From positions 3,182,001 to 3,246,000 of the forward strand of contig NZ_CP184360.1 in assembly GCF_048595755.1 (NCBI RefSeq): DNA of 64,000 nucleotides. The letters run 5' to 3'. Below are positions 32,134 through 40,913 of the stretch, in pieces; the stretch's first letter is position 1; the number at the start of each line of letters is the position of its first letter. Origin of the DNA: Luteococcus sp048595755. GTDB taxonomy: Bacteria > Actinomycetota > Actinomycetes > Propionibacteriales > Propionibacteriaceae. The notes beneath the pieces were generated by a model. That model had not been told where the DNA came from. It did not search any database and saw nothing but the letters and a program-made list of their open reading frames with translations. The position numbers and the translations under genes are program-made.

Positions 32134-35037
32134 TCAGTCCTCATCCGGATCGAACTCGATGACCCCACGCCGCATGGCATCGATGGCCTCGCGGGCGGTG
32201 CGGCGCAGGTCTCCGGGCCCGGCGGCCGCGGCCACCTGACCCAGCATGTCGATCACCTGCCGGACCCATCGCACGAAGTCACCGGCGGGAAGCCCGCAGT
32301 GGCCGAGCACCCTGGCCAAGGGCTCGCCATGGGCCCATTCGTAGGCTGCCTCGGCAAAACCGATGTCCGGCTCCCCGGTTCGCTCGAGGCGGAAGTCCCG
32401 TTCCACCAGACAGACCCGGCGCCAGGTCTGGCGCAGCTCGTGCTGGGCTGCCTCACTGGCCGCATCGGGCATGCGTGCCATGCGGCCATGTTCCACGCGC
32501 CGGGTCTCGTAGACCAGTGAGCTCAGCACCGCCGCCAGCTGTGGCGCGTCGAGCCCGTCGAAGACGCCGTCGCGGATGCACTCGGCCGCCACCAGGTCGA
32601 GCTCGGAGTAGAGCCGGGCCAGCATGCGCCCGGCATCGGTGACCTCGTCGTCCTCGCTGCCCAGGTAGCCCAGCGACTCCAGCACCTGGCACAGCTTGTC
32701 GAAGCGCTTGGCGATGGTGTTGCTGCGCGCCTGGGCCCGGGCCCTGGCCTGTTGCCGATCACGATCCAGACGCATCGCCCGCTCGGCGAAGCGGGCGTGG
32801 CTCTCACGATCGGGGCATTCGTGGCACGGATGCCGCCTGAGTTCGCGCCGCAGCTCGGTGATCTGAGCCGTCAGTTCGGCATCGGCACGGGGACCGCGCC
32901 GGGTGTCCAGCTGCGGGTCGAGGGTGTGCAGCTTGTCCAGGAAGGAGGCCGCCAGGTTGCGACGGTGGGCCGGCTGGCGTGGGTCGAACTTGCGCGGAAT
33001 GCGCAGCTTGCCCACCACTTGGGTGGGGGTCGGGAAGTCACTGGTGGTCAGACGCACCACGTCGCGGCGCTCGGTGACGACCATCGGGTGCGGCTCTCCC
33101 CCACGCCCGCCCCGTCGACCGGGATCTATCACCGCGGCCCATCCCTGGTGTCGCCCCGCCGGAACGTGGATGATGTCGCCAGGCTCAAGCGTCATCAGCG
33201 ACTCGAAGGCCTCTGCACGCTTGTCGGCCTTGCGCATCCGGGCCTGCTCCGCCTCCAGCTCACGCACCTGTTCGCGCAGCCGGGCGTACTCGGTGAAGTC
33301 ACCCAGATGGCACTGGGCGGCGGCCAGGTAGTCGTCGATGTCGCGTTGGTTGCGGGCCGCCACCGAGGCCATCCCCACCACCGAACGGTCGGTCTGGAAC
33401 TGTGCGAAGCTCTGCTCCAGCATGGCGCGGGCGCGCTCACGACCCACCCGTCCCACGAGGTTGACGGTCATGTTGTAGGTGGGCGCGAAGGAGCTCTTGA
33501 GCGGGTAGGTACGCCGCGAGGCCAGGCCCGCCACGGCCCGCGGGTCCATTCCCGGCTGCCACAGCACCACGGCGTGGCCCTCGACGTCGATGCCGCGTCG
33601 GCCCGCGCGGCCGGTGAGCTGGGTGTACTCACCGGGCGTGATGTCGACGTGCCCCTCCCCGTTGTACTTCACCAACTTCTCGATCACCACGGTGCGCGCA
33701 GGCATGTTGATGCCCAGCGCCAGCGTCTCGGTGGCGAAGACGATCTTGATCAGCCCAGCAGCGAAACCCTCCTCCACCACGGCCTTGAAGGCGGGCAGCA
33801 GGCCGGCATGGTGGGCGGCAATGCCTCGACTCAGGGCCTCCAGGAAGATGTCGTGGTCGAGGGCTCGAAGGTCGGCGGGGGCCATGCCCTGCAGGTGCCG
33901 CTCGGCGATCGCGATCAGCTGGCGCGCCTCGTCGTCGCTGGTCAAGTTCACCCCGCTGGCCAGCAGCTGGCGCACTGCCCCGTCACAGCCCTGGCGGCTG
34001 AAGACGAAGCAGATCGCCGGCAGCAGCCGGGCGCGCTGCAGCTGCGTGGTCATCACGGCGCGGCTGGGGGTCAGCCGCGGCGCTGGCCGCTGGTCTCGCC
34101 CCCTGCCCCGGTCCCGGCGCTCCAGGTGGGCCTTGGCGGCGCCGCCGAACTGCCCCGAGCCGTAGCCAGCATTCTTCTTGCCCTTGCCGGAGCGGCCACG
34201 AGGCCGTCGCGAGTCGTCACGGACCGCCTTGGCCTCATTGCGTGCCAGCTTCATCAACTCGGGGTTCACCCGGGAGGCCCGCTCGCTCGGGTCGGCGGCG
34301 GCCGTGGGCGCCACCCCGTCGAAGAGGTCGTGGATCTGCTTGCCGACCATCACGTGCTGGTACAGGGGAACCGGACGGCGCTCGGAGATCACCACCTCGA
34401 CATTGCCGCGCACCTCGTCGAGCCAGTCCCCGAACTCCTCGGTATTGCTCACCGTGGCCGACAGGCTCACCAGCTGGACGCTGGGCGCCAGACCGATGAT
34501 CACCTCTTCCCAGACCGCGCCGCGGAAGCGGTCGGCCAGGTAGTGCACCTCGTCCATCACCACGTAGCCCAGGTTGTTCAGCGTGGTCGAGTTGGCATAG
34601 ATCATGTTGCGCAGCACCTCGGTGGTCATCACGACCACCTGCGCCTCGGAGTTGACCGAGGTGTCACCGGTGAGCAGACCCACACGCTCGGCGCCGTGCC
34701 GTTGCCCCAGGTCATGGAACTTCTGGTTGCTCAAGGCCTTGATCGGCGTGGTGTAGAAGCACTTCTTGCCGGTGGCCAGGGCGCAGAAGACGGCGAACTC
34801 CCCCACCACGGTCTTGCCGGCACCGGTGGGGGCGGCGACGAGCACACCGGCTCCGGCCTCCACCTGGGCGCAGGCCCGCAGCTGGTAGTCGTCCAGGGCG
34901 AAGTCATAGCCGGCGGCGAACTGTTCGAGCAGGCTGCCGGGCTCCACCTGGAAGGGGGCCAACGGCCCATCGACCAGCGCGGAGGCATCGTCAGGCACCT
35001 GCACCTTGGGCAGCGGGGGCAACTCGTTCTCGTTCAT
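32134..35037 (-). CDS. helY: Ski2-like DEAD/DEAH-box helicase HelY
   Basis: 967-residue RNA/DNA helicase of the actinobacterial HelY (Ski2/Mtr4-like) type. Motif I is APTGAGKT (about residue 60), motif II DEVH, motif III SAT, and motif VI QLTGRAGRRG. A basic Arg/Gly-rich insertion sits before the second RecA domain (about residues 250-300), and the C-terminus is a DSHCT-type domain. The start is ATG 35037 with TACTGT 8 nt upstream. The open frame runs to 35727, but that extension is antisense to the ArsR gene. In mycobacteria helY follows tatC; here three genes lie between. Confidence 0.93.
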   Translation of the reverse strand: MNENELPPLPKVQVPDDASALVDGPLAPFQVEPGSLLEQFAAGYDFALDDYQLRACAQVEAGAGVLVAAPTGAGKTVVGEFAVFCALATGKKCFYTTPIKALSNQKFHDLGQRHGAERVGLLTGDTSVNSEAQVVVMTTEVLRNMIYANSTTLNNLGYVVMDEVHYLADRFRGAVWEEVIIGLAPSVQLVSLSATVSNTEEFGDWLDEVRGNVEVVISERRPVPLYQHVMVGKQIHDLFDGVAPTAAADPSERASRVNPELMKLARNEAKAVRDDSRRPRGRSGKGKKNAGYGSGQFGGAAKAHLERRDRGRGRDQRPAPRLTPSRAVMTTQLQRARLLPAICFVFSRQGCDGAVRQLLASGVNLTSDDEARQLIAIAERHLQGMAPADLRALDHDIFLEALSRGIAAHHAGLLPAFKAVVEEGFAAGLIKIVFATETLALGINMPARTVVIEKLVKYNGEGHVDITPGEYTQLTGRAGRRGIDVEGHAVVLWQPGMDPRAVAGLASRRTYPLKSSFAPTYNMTVNLVGRVGRERARAMLEQSFAQFQTDRSVVGMASVAARNQRDIDDYLAAAQCHLGDFTEYARLREQVRELEAEQARMRKADKRAEAFESLMTLEPGDIIHVPAGRHQGWAAVIDPGRRGGRGGEPHPMVVTERRDVVRLTTSDFPTPTQVVGKLRIPRKFDPRQPAHRRNLAASFLDKLHTLDPQLDTRRGPRADAELTAQITELRRELRRHPCHECPDRESHARFAERAMRLDRDRQQARARAQARSNTIAKRFDKLCQVLESLGYLGSEDDEVTDAGRMLARLYSELDLVAAECIRDGVFDGLDAPQLAAVLSSLVYETRRVEHGRMARMPDAASEAAQHELRQTWRRVCLVERDFRLERTGEPDIGFAEAAYEWAHGEPLARVLGHCGLPAGDFVRWVRQVIDMLGQVAAAAGPGDLRRTAREAIDAMRRGVIEFDPDED

Positions 35038-35045
35038 CACCACCG

Positions 35046-35051
35046 ACAGTA
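35046..35051 (-). promoter_or_regulatory. -10 hexamer TACTGT, leaderless promoter of helY
   Basis: Eight nt before ATG 35037. Confidence 0.5.
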
Positions 35052-35106
35052 GCCGTTGCCACCGACACGACCGCGACACAGCACCCGACTGATCGTCTAT
35101 CTGCGC

Positions 35107-35112
35107 TATCAT
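35107..35112 (+). promoter_or_regulatory. -10 hexamer TATCAT, leaderless promoter of the ArsR gene
   Basis: Six nt before ATG 35119; overlapped by the inverted repeat at 35110-35127. Confidence 0.6.
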
Positions 35113-35127
35113 CGCTGCATGGCGATG
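35110..35127. promoter_or_regulatory. Inverted repeat CATCGC-TGCATG-GCGATG over the ArsR start
   Basis: The symmetrical 18-bp site covers the -10 end, the start point and the first codons. It is a likely autoregulatory operator for a metal-sensing ArsR/SmtB repressor. Confidence 0.5.
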
Positions 35128-35499
35128 CAATTGCAGGGGCACGACCCCGGCTCCCCGAACGCGACGACCACGACGGAGCCGGCTGCCTGCCTCTTCCGGG
35201 CCCTGTCGGATCGATCCCGGCTGGTGATCCTGCAGCACCTGAGCTTGGGCGAACACCGCGTCGTCGAGCTCACCGGCCACCTGGGCCTGGCACAGTCGAC
35301 GGTCAGCAAGCACCTGGCCTGCCTGCTCGACTGTGGACTGGTGCAGGTGCGCAGCCAGGGCCGCTCGTCGGTCTACTCCCTGGCAGCACCCGCGCCCACC
35401 CTCGCGTTGCTCCAGGCAGCCGAACACCTGCTGGCGGCCACCGACAATGCCGTCGCCCTGTGCCCCGACCACGCAACTGCCAGCCACGAGGAGGGCTGA
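35119..35499 (+). CDS. ArsR/SmtB-family metal-responsive repressor
   Basis: 126-residue winged-helix repressor. The recognition helix region is GHLGLAQSTVSKHLACLLDCGLVQ, preceded by ACLFRALSDRSRLVILQHLS. Cysteines at the start (AAC), in the recognition region (LACLLDC) and near the C-terminus, with a His-rich tail (CPDHATASHEEG), could form a metal site of the Cd/Zn type. It is followed after one base by a CDF transporter, so it most likely derepresses that exporter under excess zinc or a related metal. ATG 35119 is leaderless. Confidence 0.9.
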   Translation: MAMQLQGHDPGSPNATTTTEPAACLFRALSDRSRLVILQHLSLGEHRVVELTGHLGLAQSTVSKHLACLLDCGLVQVRSQGRSSVYSLAAPAPTLALLQAAEHLLAATDNAVALCPDHATASHEEG

Positions 35500-35500
35500 G

Positions 35501-36418
35501 ATGGGCGCCGGACACGACCACGCGGGCCACACCAGCAATCGCACCCGCCTGGGCATCGCCCTTGCGATCACCTCCACCGTCCTGGTGGCCGAGGTGGTGG
35601 GCGCCGCGCTGACCGGGAGCCTGGCCCTGCTGGTGGACGCCGCGCACATGCTCACCGACGCGATGGGCCTGGCGGTGGCACTGGTCGCCGCCCACCTGAT
35701 GACCCGCGCGGCATCACCACGCCGCACCTGGGGCTGGGCGCGCGCCGAGGTGGTGGCCGCCGCGGCCCAGGCCGCGGTGCTGCTGTGCGTGGGCTGCTAT
35801 GCCGTCGTCGAGGCCCTGCAGCGACTGGTCTCCCCACCCGAGATCGCACCGCATGGCCTGGCCCTGGTGGGCGCCCTGGGACTGGTGGCCAATCTGGTCT
35901 CCCTGGCCGTCCTGGCCGGCGGCCGTGGCGAGAACCTCAACATGCGCGCCGCCTTCCTGGAGGTGGCCAATGACGCCCTCGGCTCGATCGCGGTGCTGGT
36001 GGCCGCCGCGGTGATCGCCTGGACCGGCTGGAGCCGTGCAGACTCGGTGGCGGGGCTCGTGGTGGCGGCCCTGATCCTGCCGCGCGCGCTGGTCCTGCTC
36101 CGCAACTCCACCTCGATCCTGCTGGAGTCCACGCCGCACGGGCTCGACCTGGCCCAGGTGCGCGAGCACATGCTGGGCCAAGCGCACGTGCTGGGGGTGC
36201 ACGACCTGCACGCCTCGACGGTGGCCACCGGACTTCCTGTCCTCACCGCCCATGTGGTGCTGGACAACGAATGCTTCTCCGATGGTCATTCCCTGGCCAT
36301 CCTCGAACAGTTGCAGCAGTGTCTGGCCAGCCATCACGCGGTGAGCATCGAACACTGCACCCTGCAGCTCGAGTCGGCGGCCATCGGGCAGGCGCACCAG
36401 GACCACCTGCACCACTGA
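35501..36418 (+). CDS. CDF-family divalent cation exporter
   Basis: 305 residues, six membrane helices and a C-terminal cytosolic metal-binding domain. The N-terminus is His-rich (GHDHAGHTS) and the tail ends HQDHLHH. Helix II has the canonical DAAHMLTDA (HxxxD). In helix V the usual HxxxD reads EVAND, so the His ligand is Glu, which may shift metal preference from zinc. It begins 2 nt after the arsR stop with GAGGAGG upstream. Converges with the kinase gene at a shared hairpin. Confidence 0.92.
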   Translation: MGAGHDHAGHTSNRTRLGIALAITSTVLVAEVVGAALTGSLALLVDAAHMLTDAMGLAVALVAAHLMTRAASPRRTWGWARAEVVAAAAQAAVLLCVGCYAVVEALQRLVSPPEIAPHGLALVGALGLVANLVSLAVLAGGRGENLNMRAAFLEVANDALGSIAVLVAAAVIAWTGWSRADSVAGLVVAALILPRALVLLRNSTSILLESTPHGLDLAQVREHMLGQAHVLGVHDLHASTVATGLPVLTAHVVLDNECFSDGHSLAILEQLQQCLASHHAVSIEHCTLQLESAAIGQAHQDHLHH

Positions 36419-36422
36419 TCGC

Positions 36423-36445
36423 CCGGCCCAGCCCTTCAGGGCCGG
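36423..36445. terminator. Hairpin at the CDF/kinase convergent ends
   Basis: CCGGCCC and GGGCCGG form a 7-bp stem with a 9-nt loop; the right arm lies within the last codons and stop of the kinase gene. Confidence 0.55.
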
Positions 36446-37404
36446 TAGACGTCGATCAGTCCGGGACGCGCGCGCAGCGTCAGGGGCACCCGCCCCAGCT
36501 TCTCGCCGTCGGCCATCGCGAACATCTGGCCACGGCTGCCGTCGCGATGCACCAGGTTGCCGTCCAGTTCCACCGTGCTGGCGCGCACGATCTCGACGGC
36601 CGGGTGTCCGACGTGGCGGCCCGCGTAGAGCTGCGGGAGCAGGCGCAAGACGTCGTGGCGGGCCAGTGGACCCACCAGCAGTACGTCGAGCAACCCGTCG
36701 GTGACGTCGGCGGGCGGCACGATGTGCATGCCTCCCCCGAACCACCCCGCATTCGCCACCGCGACCAGCACCGACTGCAGCTCCCTCGGCCGTCCGTCCA
36801 GGGTGATGCGGTAGTCGAAGGGCACGAAGCGCGCCAGCTCGGCCAGCGCGATGGCGCCATAGGCCAGCGGCCCCAGCGGCCCGATCGGATAACGGAAATT
36901 GTTGGTGGCAAGGTTGACCACGGCGTCGTAACCAGTGGAGACCACGGAACCGACGAAGCGCCGCTCGGCTCCCCCTTCGAGCTTGCCGCGAGCCTCGGCC
37001 AGGTCGACCCGCTGGGTACGTCCCGCGACGATGGCCAGCGTCGCCGCCTTCGCATCCACCGGAATCCCCACGCCACGGCAGAAGTCATTGCCGGTGCCGG
37101 CCGGGATCACGCCCAGCGGAACGGCCAGCCCCGCATCGTGCGCCTCGGCGCAGGCATTCAGCCCCAGGTGGGCCATGCCGTCGCCGCCCATCACCACCAG
37201 GCTGTCCCCGGCCCCGGGGCGAGCGCTCAGGGCCGCCGCCAGGGTCGCCTGGCGGGCATCGTCGTAGTTGGTGGTGGTGTGCACCTCCACGCGAACACGT
37301 TCGATCGTCGCCAGGGTGTTGCGGACCTTGGGCAGCAGCCGTCGCGCCCGGCCGCGCCCAGAACTGGGATTGACCACCAGATGGATGGTCCGTGCAGTGC
37401 TCAT
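36436..37404 (-). CDS. Diacylglycerol kinase-family lipid kinase
   Basis: 322-residue DAGK-catalytic fold protein (DgkB/YegS type), phosphorylating diacylglycerol or a related lipid. The nucleotide motif is MGGDGMAHLGLNACA (about residues 70-84), followed by PLGVIPAGTGNDFCRGVG, and the C-terminal beta-sandwich ends ...RARPGLIDVYRP. ATG 37404 is preceded by TATTGA at 7 nt, a -10 that overlaps the tatC stop region, so it can be transcribed independently of tatAC. An in-frame TTG one codon earlier is not needed. Confidence 0.9.
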   Translation of the reverse strand: MSTARTIHLVVNPSSGRGRARRLLPKVRNTLATIERVRVEVHTTTNYDDARQATLAAALSARPGAGDSLVVMGGDGMAHLGLNACAEAHDAGLAVPLGVIPAGTGNDFCRGVGIPVDAKAATLAIVAGRTQRVDLAEARGKLEGGAERRFVGSVVSTGYDAVVNLATNNFRYPIGPLGPLAYGAIALAELARFVPFDYRITLDGRPRELQSVLVAVANAGWFGGGMHIVPPADVTDGLLDVLLVGPLARHDVLRLLPQLYAGRHVGHPAVEIVRASTVELDGNLVHRDGSRGQMFAMADGEKLGRVPLTLRARPGLIDVYRP

Positions 37405-37411
37405 CAAGGCA

Positions 37412-38260
37412 TCAATAGGTCAACTGCACGTCGAGTTCCTTGGCCTCCTGCACGGCCTTGCGCTTGTCATGCCGACGGGAAATGAGCTCGGCCACCACGT
37501 AGAGGAAGCCCATCGGCATGGCCATCGCCAACATCGAGAAGGGGTCGGTGGAAGGGGTGGCCACGGCGGCGAAGACGAAACAGCCGAAGAGCGCCGCCGA
37601 ACGTGCCTTGCCCAGCTGCTCGCCAGTGACCACTCCCATCAGGTTGAGCGTCACCAGCACCACCGGCAGCAGGAAGGAGACGCCGAACAGCGTCAACAGC
37701 TTGATCTCGTTGACCAGGAAGGTCGGGGCGTCCAGCAGGGCCAGGGCGTCGGAGTTCTCCGGCACGAAGCCGATCATCACCTCATAGCCCTTGGGGGTGA
37801 CGAAGTATCCGGTCACCACGCCCGCGAGGAAGAGCGGGATCGCGGCGGCCAGGAAGGTGAGCGCCCATCGGCGCTCCTTCGACAGCAGGCCGGGCGCGAT
37901 GAAGGCCCACAGCTGGTAGAGCCAGATCGGGCAGGTGAGGAGCAGGCCGGCGAAACCACCGGTCTGCAGCTTCATGATGAAGGGCGACGAGACACCCTGG
38001 TAGGTGGTGTGCATCACCAGGTCGGGACGATCGGCCTGCAGGTTGCGACGAGCCTCGTGGTAGGGCCACATCACCACGTCGAGCAGGGTGTCGATGAAGA
38101 ACCAGCAGACGATGGCGCCCACCACCACGGCGATGGCCGAGACGATCACCCGGTAGCGCAACTCGCGCAGGTGGTCCACCAGGGCCATGGACCCGTCCTC
38201 GGGCATGGCCGGTGGCTTCAACCAGGACAGGTTGAAGCGACGCTTGGCGGTGCTGGACAC
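37412..38260 (-). CDS. tatC: Sec-independent protein translocase subunit TatC
   Basis: Six-helix receptor of the twin-arginine pathway, 282 residues. The N-terminal MALVDHLRELRYRV (with the signal-peptide-binding Glu in HLRELR) and the periplasmic loop with LWAFIAPGLLSKERRW are canonical. It begins at GTG 38260, 19 bp after the tatA stop. A 7-bp gap separates it from the kinase gene. A Tat-dependent lipoprotein candidate (53968) is encoded in the window. Confidence 0.96.
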   Translation of the reverse strand: MSSTAKRRFNLSWLKPPAMPEDGSMALVDHLRELRYRVIVSAIAVVVGAIVCWFFIDTLLDVVMWPYHEARRNLQADRPDLVMHTTYQGVSSPFIMKLQTGGFAGLLLTCPIWLYQLWAFIAPGLLSKERRWALTFLAAAIPLFLAGVVTGYFVTPKGYEVMIGFVPENSDALALLDAPTFLVNEIKLLTLFGVSFLLPVVLVTLNLMGVVTGEQLGKARSAALFGCFVFAAVATPSTDPFSMLAMAMPMGFLYVVAELISRRHDKRKAVQEAKELDVQLTY

Positions 38261-38279
38261 GGGTGTGGCAGGCCTGGGC

Positions 38280-38546
38280 TCAGAGGTTGCCGAGGTTGTT
38301 GCGCTCGGCCTGGATCTCGGCCTCGGTCGGGCCGTCCACCTTGGTCACCGGATCGGCCTTGCCCTGCTCCACGGCCTTCTTGTCACCGTCACGAAGCCCC
38401 GCGGTCTCCTCCTTGAACTCGCGGATGGCGCGCCCCGTGCCCTTGCCGATGCCGGCCAGCCGGGAACCACCGAACAGCAGCAAGGCCACGATGAGGAGGA
38501 TGACCCACTCCATGCCACCGGGGAGTCCAGCGATCAGTGCGTGCAT
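38280..38546 (-). CDS. tatA: Sec-independent protein translocase subunit TatA
   Basis: 88 residues: short N-terminus, one membrane helix (about 9-25, GGMEWVILLIVALLLFGGSRL), the FGGSRL hinge, an amphipathic helix (AGIGKGTGRAIREFKEE) and a charged tail. Forms the Tat pore with TatC encoded next. Confidence 0.95.
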   Translation of the reverse strand: MHALIAGLPGGMEWVILLIVALLLFGGSRLAGIGKGTGRAIREFKEETAGLRDGDKKAVEQGKADPVTKVDGPTEAEIQAERNNLGNL

Positions 38547-38558
38547 GTCAGATGCCTT

Positions 38559-38822
38559 TCATTCCTGCGGCCGGGGTGGCCGCCCTGCCATCGTAGGGGT
38601 ACCAGCGCCGTCGGCCCTGCTGGGCCCGGCGGTCGCGCCGGTCTTCCCGGTCGCTGGCAACTGTAGCTCCCCCAGCACCGTGAGCAGGTCGCCCAGGGTG
38701 CGTCCCTGGTGGGACAACTCCTGCAGCAGGGCACGCCCCTTGCGCCACAGGCGCCAGCCGCACCCGGCCACCATCGCCAGCCAGGCGATGCCGATACCGG
38801 TCCACAGCAGCAGCCACCCCAT
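38559..38822 (-). CDS. Small single-pass membrane protein
   Basis: 87 residues starting MGWLLLWTGIGIAWLAMVAGCGWRL (one membrane helix), then a short helix with Leu heptads (ALLQELSHQGRTLGDLLTVLGEL) and a Pro/Gly/Ala-rich tail. No named family is recognised. ATG 38822 overlaps the pafC stop region and the gene lies between pafC and tatA in the same operon, which supports its reality; the open frame further upstream is within pafC in another frame. It may be linked to the Tat system or only cotranscribed. Confidence 0.65.
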   Translation of the reverse strand: MGWLLLWTGIGIAWLAMVAGCGWRLWRKGRALLQELSHQGRTLGDLLTVLGELQLPATGKTGATAGPSRADGAGTPTMAGRPPRPQE

Positions 38823-39796
38823 CAGCGAGCCTCGTCTGCGTGGAACAGTCGGTTCAGCTCCAGGGCCTCGGAAGCCACCCGGGCGGCCTCCTGGGCGGCA
38901 CCGGCCGGCTCCACCACCCGCACCTGGTCCCCCAGCCGCAACAGCAAGGACAGCAGCCATCCGGGGCTGCTCACCGGTAGAACTGCCACCAAATGTTCAT
39001 CGTGGGTTTGCGAAGGGTGCACGTCCACGGTCGGGTAGTACTCGGTGATCCAGGCCGCCTCGGGTGCCAGCTCCAGCGTGACCCGGTCCGTCTGCGGGCC
39101 GAACCATCCGGGCACCGGCGCCGGTGGGCTGCCGTGCTCGGCCCCCGGCTCGCCGGTCGGTTCGGCCTCGACAATCCGGTCGATCCGGTAGGTCCGCCAG
39201 GCATCACGCTCCAGGCTCCAGGCCTGCAGGTAGGCCGCGCCGTCGCGCAGGTCGATGCGCGCCGGGTCCACCACCGGCGTCGAGGTACGGCCGCGCGCCA
39301 GCCCGTCGTAGACCAGGCGCACCCGCTGGCCCTGGTCGATGGCGGTGGTGAGCACCTCGCGCACCCCCTCGTCACCGCTGGCGACGCTGATGGCGACGCG
39401 CTCGGACTCGCCCTGGGCGGTCAGCGCCTCCAACTTGGACAGGGCGCTCGCGACGGCCTGGGCCGTCTGTCCACTGGCCACCTCCGCCACGGCCCGCAGC
39501 GCCACCACCAGGCTCATCGCCTCGTCCAGGGTGAAGCGCATCGGCCGGCTCAGGTAGTCGGCATTGGTGAGGTGGATCGTGCCCTGCTCTGCCGCGGCAT
39601 CCATGTCGATCTCGATCAGGTCACCCGGCAGCCCGCCGGGCAGGCCACACATCCACAACACCTTCAGGTCCTTGTGCAGCTGCGCGGGCGTCACCCCGAA
39701 GGCCTGGGCCGCCTCGGTCACCGCGATGCCCGGGTGTGCCTGCAGGTAGGGCACCAGGGCCAGCAGCCGGCTCACCTGTTCTGCCGAGGTGCTCAT
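38822..39796 (-). CDS. pafC: WYL-domain transcription regulator PafC
   Basis: 324 residues with an N-terminal winged helix (MSTSAEQVSRLLALVPYLQAHPGIAVTEAAQAFGV) and a central WYL domain beginning RVRLVYDGLARG, with a WCX C-terminus. With PafB it forms the RecA-independent activator of the mycobacterial DNA-damage response. It overlaps pafB by 4 nt (ATGA at 39793-39796). Function assigned by pairing and synteny with pafA and tat genes. Confidence 0.9.
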   Translation of the reverse strand: MSTSAEQVSRLLALVPYLQAHPGIAVTEAAQAFGVTPAQLHKDLKVLWMCGLPGGLPGDLIEIDMDAAAEQGTIHLTNADYLSRPMRFTLDEAMSLVVALRAVAEVASGQTAQAVASALSKLEALTAQGESERVAISVASGDEGVREVLTTAIDQGQRVRLVYDGLARGRTSTPVVDPARIDLRDGAAYLQAWSLERDAWRTYRIDRIVEAEPTGEPGAEHGSPPAPVPGWFGPQTDRVTLELAPEAAWITEYYPTVDVHPSQTHDEHLVAVLPVSSPGWLLSLLLRLGDQVRVVEPAGAAQEAARVASEALELNRLFHADEAR

Positions 39797-40764
39797 GCCT
39801 GCTCCTGTCCACGTGCGGCGGCCACCACTCCGCGCAGCTGGTGCAACACCCTGTCTCGCAACCGGGCCGGCTCCAGCACGACGGCATTGGCCCCCGCGGC
39901 ACACACCTCGGCGGCCAGTTCGGCCTCGTTGCCACACGGCACCCGCCAGGCGGCGAAACCGGCTGGCAACGGGCGTGGCACCTCGATCCGTTCGGAACGG
40001 CGTGTCATGGCAGGTGCATGACCCTCGCGCACCGCAACCACCGCGGTGGCGTCCGGTCCGGCTGGCTCCAGCCGTCGGGCCATCTCGGCCAGGTCGACGT
40101 CGGGCACCTGGTAGGCCTCCCGCTCGGGGTGCAGGCGCGGCTCGCCGCTGATGCGCCCCATCTTGAACATGCGCGGTTCACCGCGGCTCAGGTCATGGCC
40201 CATCACGTACCAGCGGCCCTTGCGCCAGGTGACATTCCACGGCTCCAGCACCCGCTCCTCGCTGCCGCCGCGGTACCGGAAACTGACCCGGCGACGCTGC
40301 AGGGTGGCCTGCCAGATGGTCTCGAAGGCAGGTTCCACGGCCGTCACCGTCGGTTCCAGCGCGGCCAACCGGTCGGTGTCGGGCTCGACGCCGGTGGCGC
40401 GCAACTTGGTGAGCGCATTGACGGTCTGCTCGGCGGCACTGGCCTGCTGCCACACCTGCGCGGCGGCGCCCAGCACCGTCGCCTCGGCCGGGGTGAACTC
40501 CACCGGCGGGAACTCGAAGTCCGCCCGCCGGATGCGGTAACCCGGCTCGTCGTCGAAGAAGGCCTCGTTGTGACCGGTCTCCACCGGGACGCCCATGGCG
40601 CGCAGTTCATCCTTGTCGCGTTCGAAGGTGCGCTCGAAGGTGGCATCGCTCATGTCCTGGTAGCCCTCGACCACCTCGCGGATCTGGCTCTTGGGCAGGA
40701 AACGGCGGGCCGAGAGCAGGCAGATCGTGAGGTTCACGATACGTTCGCTCTTGCGGGGTGCCAT
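39793..40764 (-). CDS. pafB: WYL-domain transcription regulator PafB
   Basis: 323 residues. It starts MAPRKSERIVNLTICLLSARRFLPKSQIREVVEGY, a winged-helix segment, followed by a WYL domain (RRRVSFRYRGG ... RGRWYVMGHD-like) and a WCX tail. AGAAGG lies 7 nt before ATG 40764. Partner of PafC in the same operon. Divergent from gluQ with 149 bp between. Confidence 0.9.
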   Translation of the reverse strand: MAPRKSERIVNLTICLLSARRFLPKSQIREVVEGYQDMSDATFERTFERDKDELRAMGVPVETGHNEAFFDDEPGYRIRRADFEFPPVEFTPAEATVLGAAAQVWQQASAAEQTVNALTKLRATGVEPDTDRLAALEPTVTAVEPAFETIWQATLQRRRVSFRYRGGSEERVLEPWNVTWRKGRWYVMGHDLSRGEPRMFKMGRISGEPRLHPEREAYQVPDVDLAEMARRLEPAGPDATAVVAVREGHAPAMTRRSERIEVPRPLPAGFAAWRVPCGNEAELAAEVCAAGANAVVLEPARLRDRVLHQLRGVVAAARGQEQA

Positions 40765-40913
40765 GGGTGACCTTCTGCCGAGGGGACACAGTGTGCAGGA
40801 CGCCCTCGAGGCTACCAGCGGGCCACGATGACACTCGGCCGGCAGGTGGCGAGCGGCCCCGCCAGTCAGGGCTGCACCAGCCAGCAAGGACTCCACCAGC
40901 GGGAGGTGAGCCG

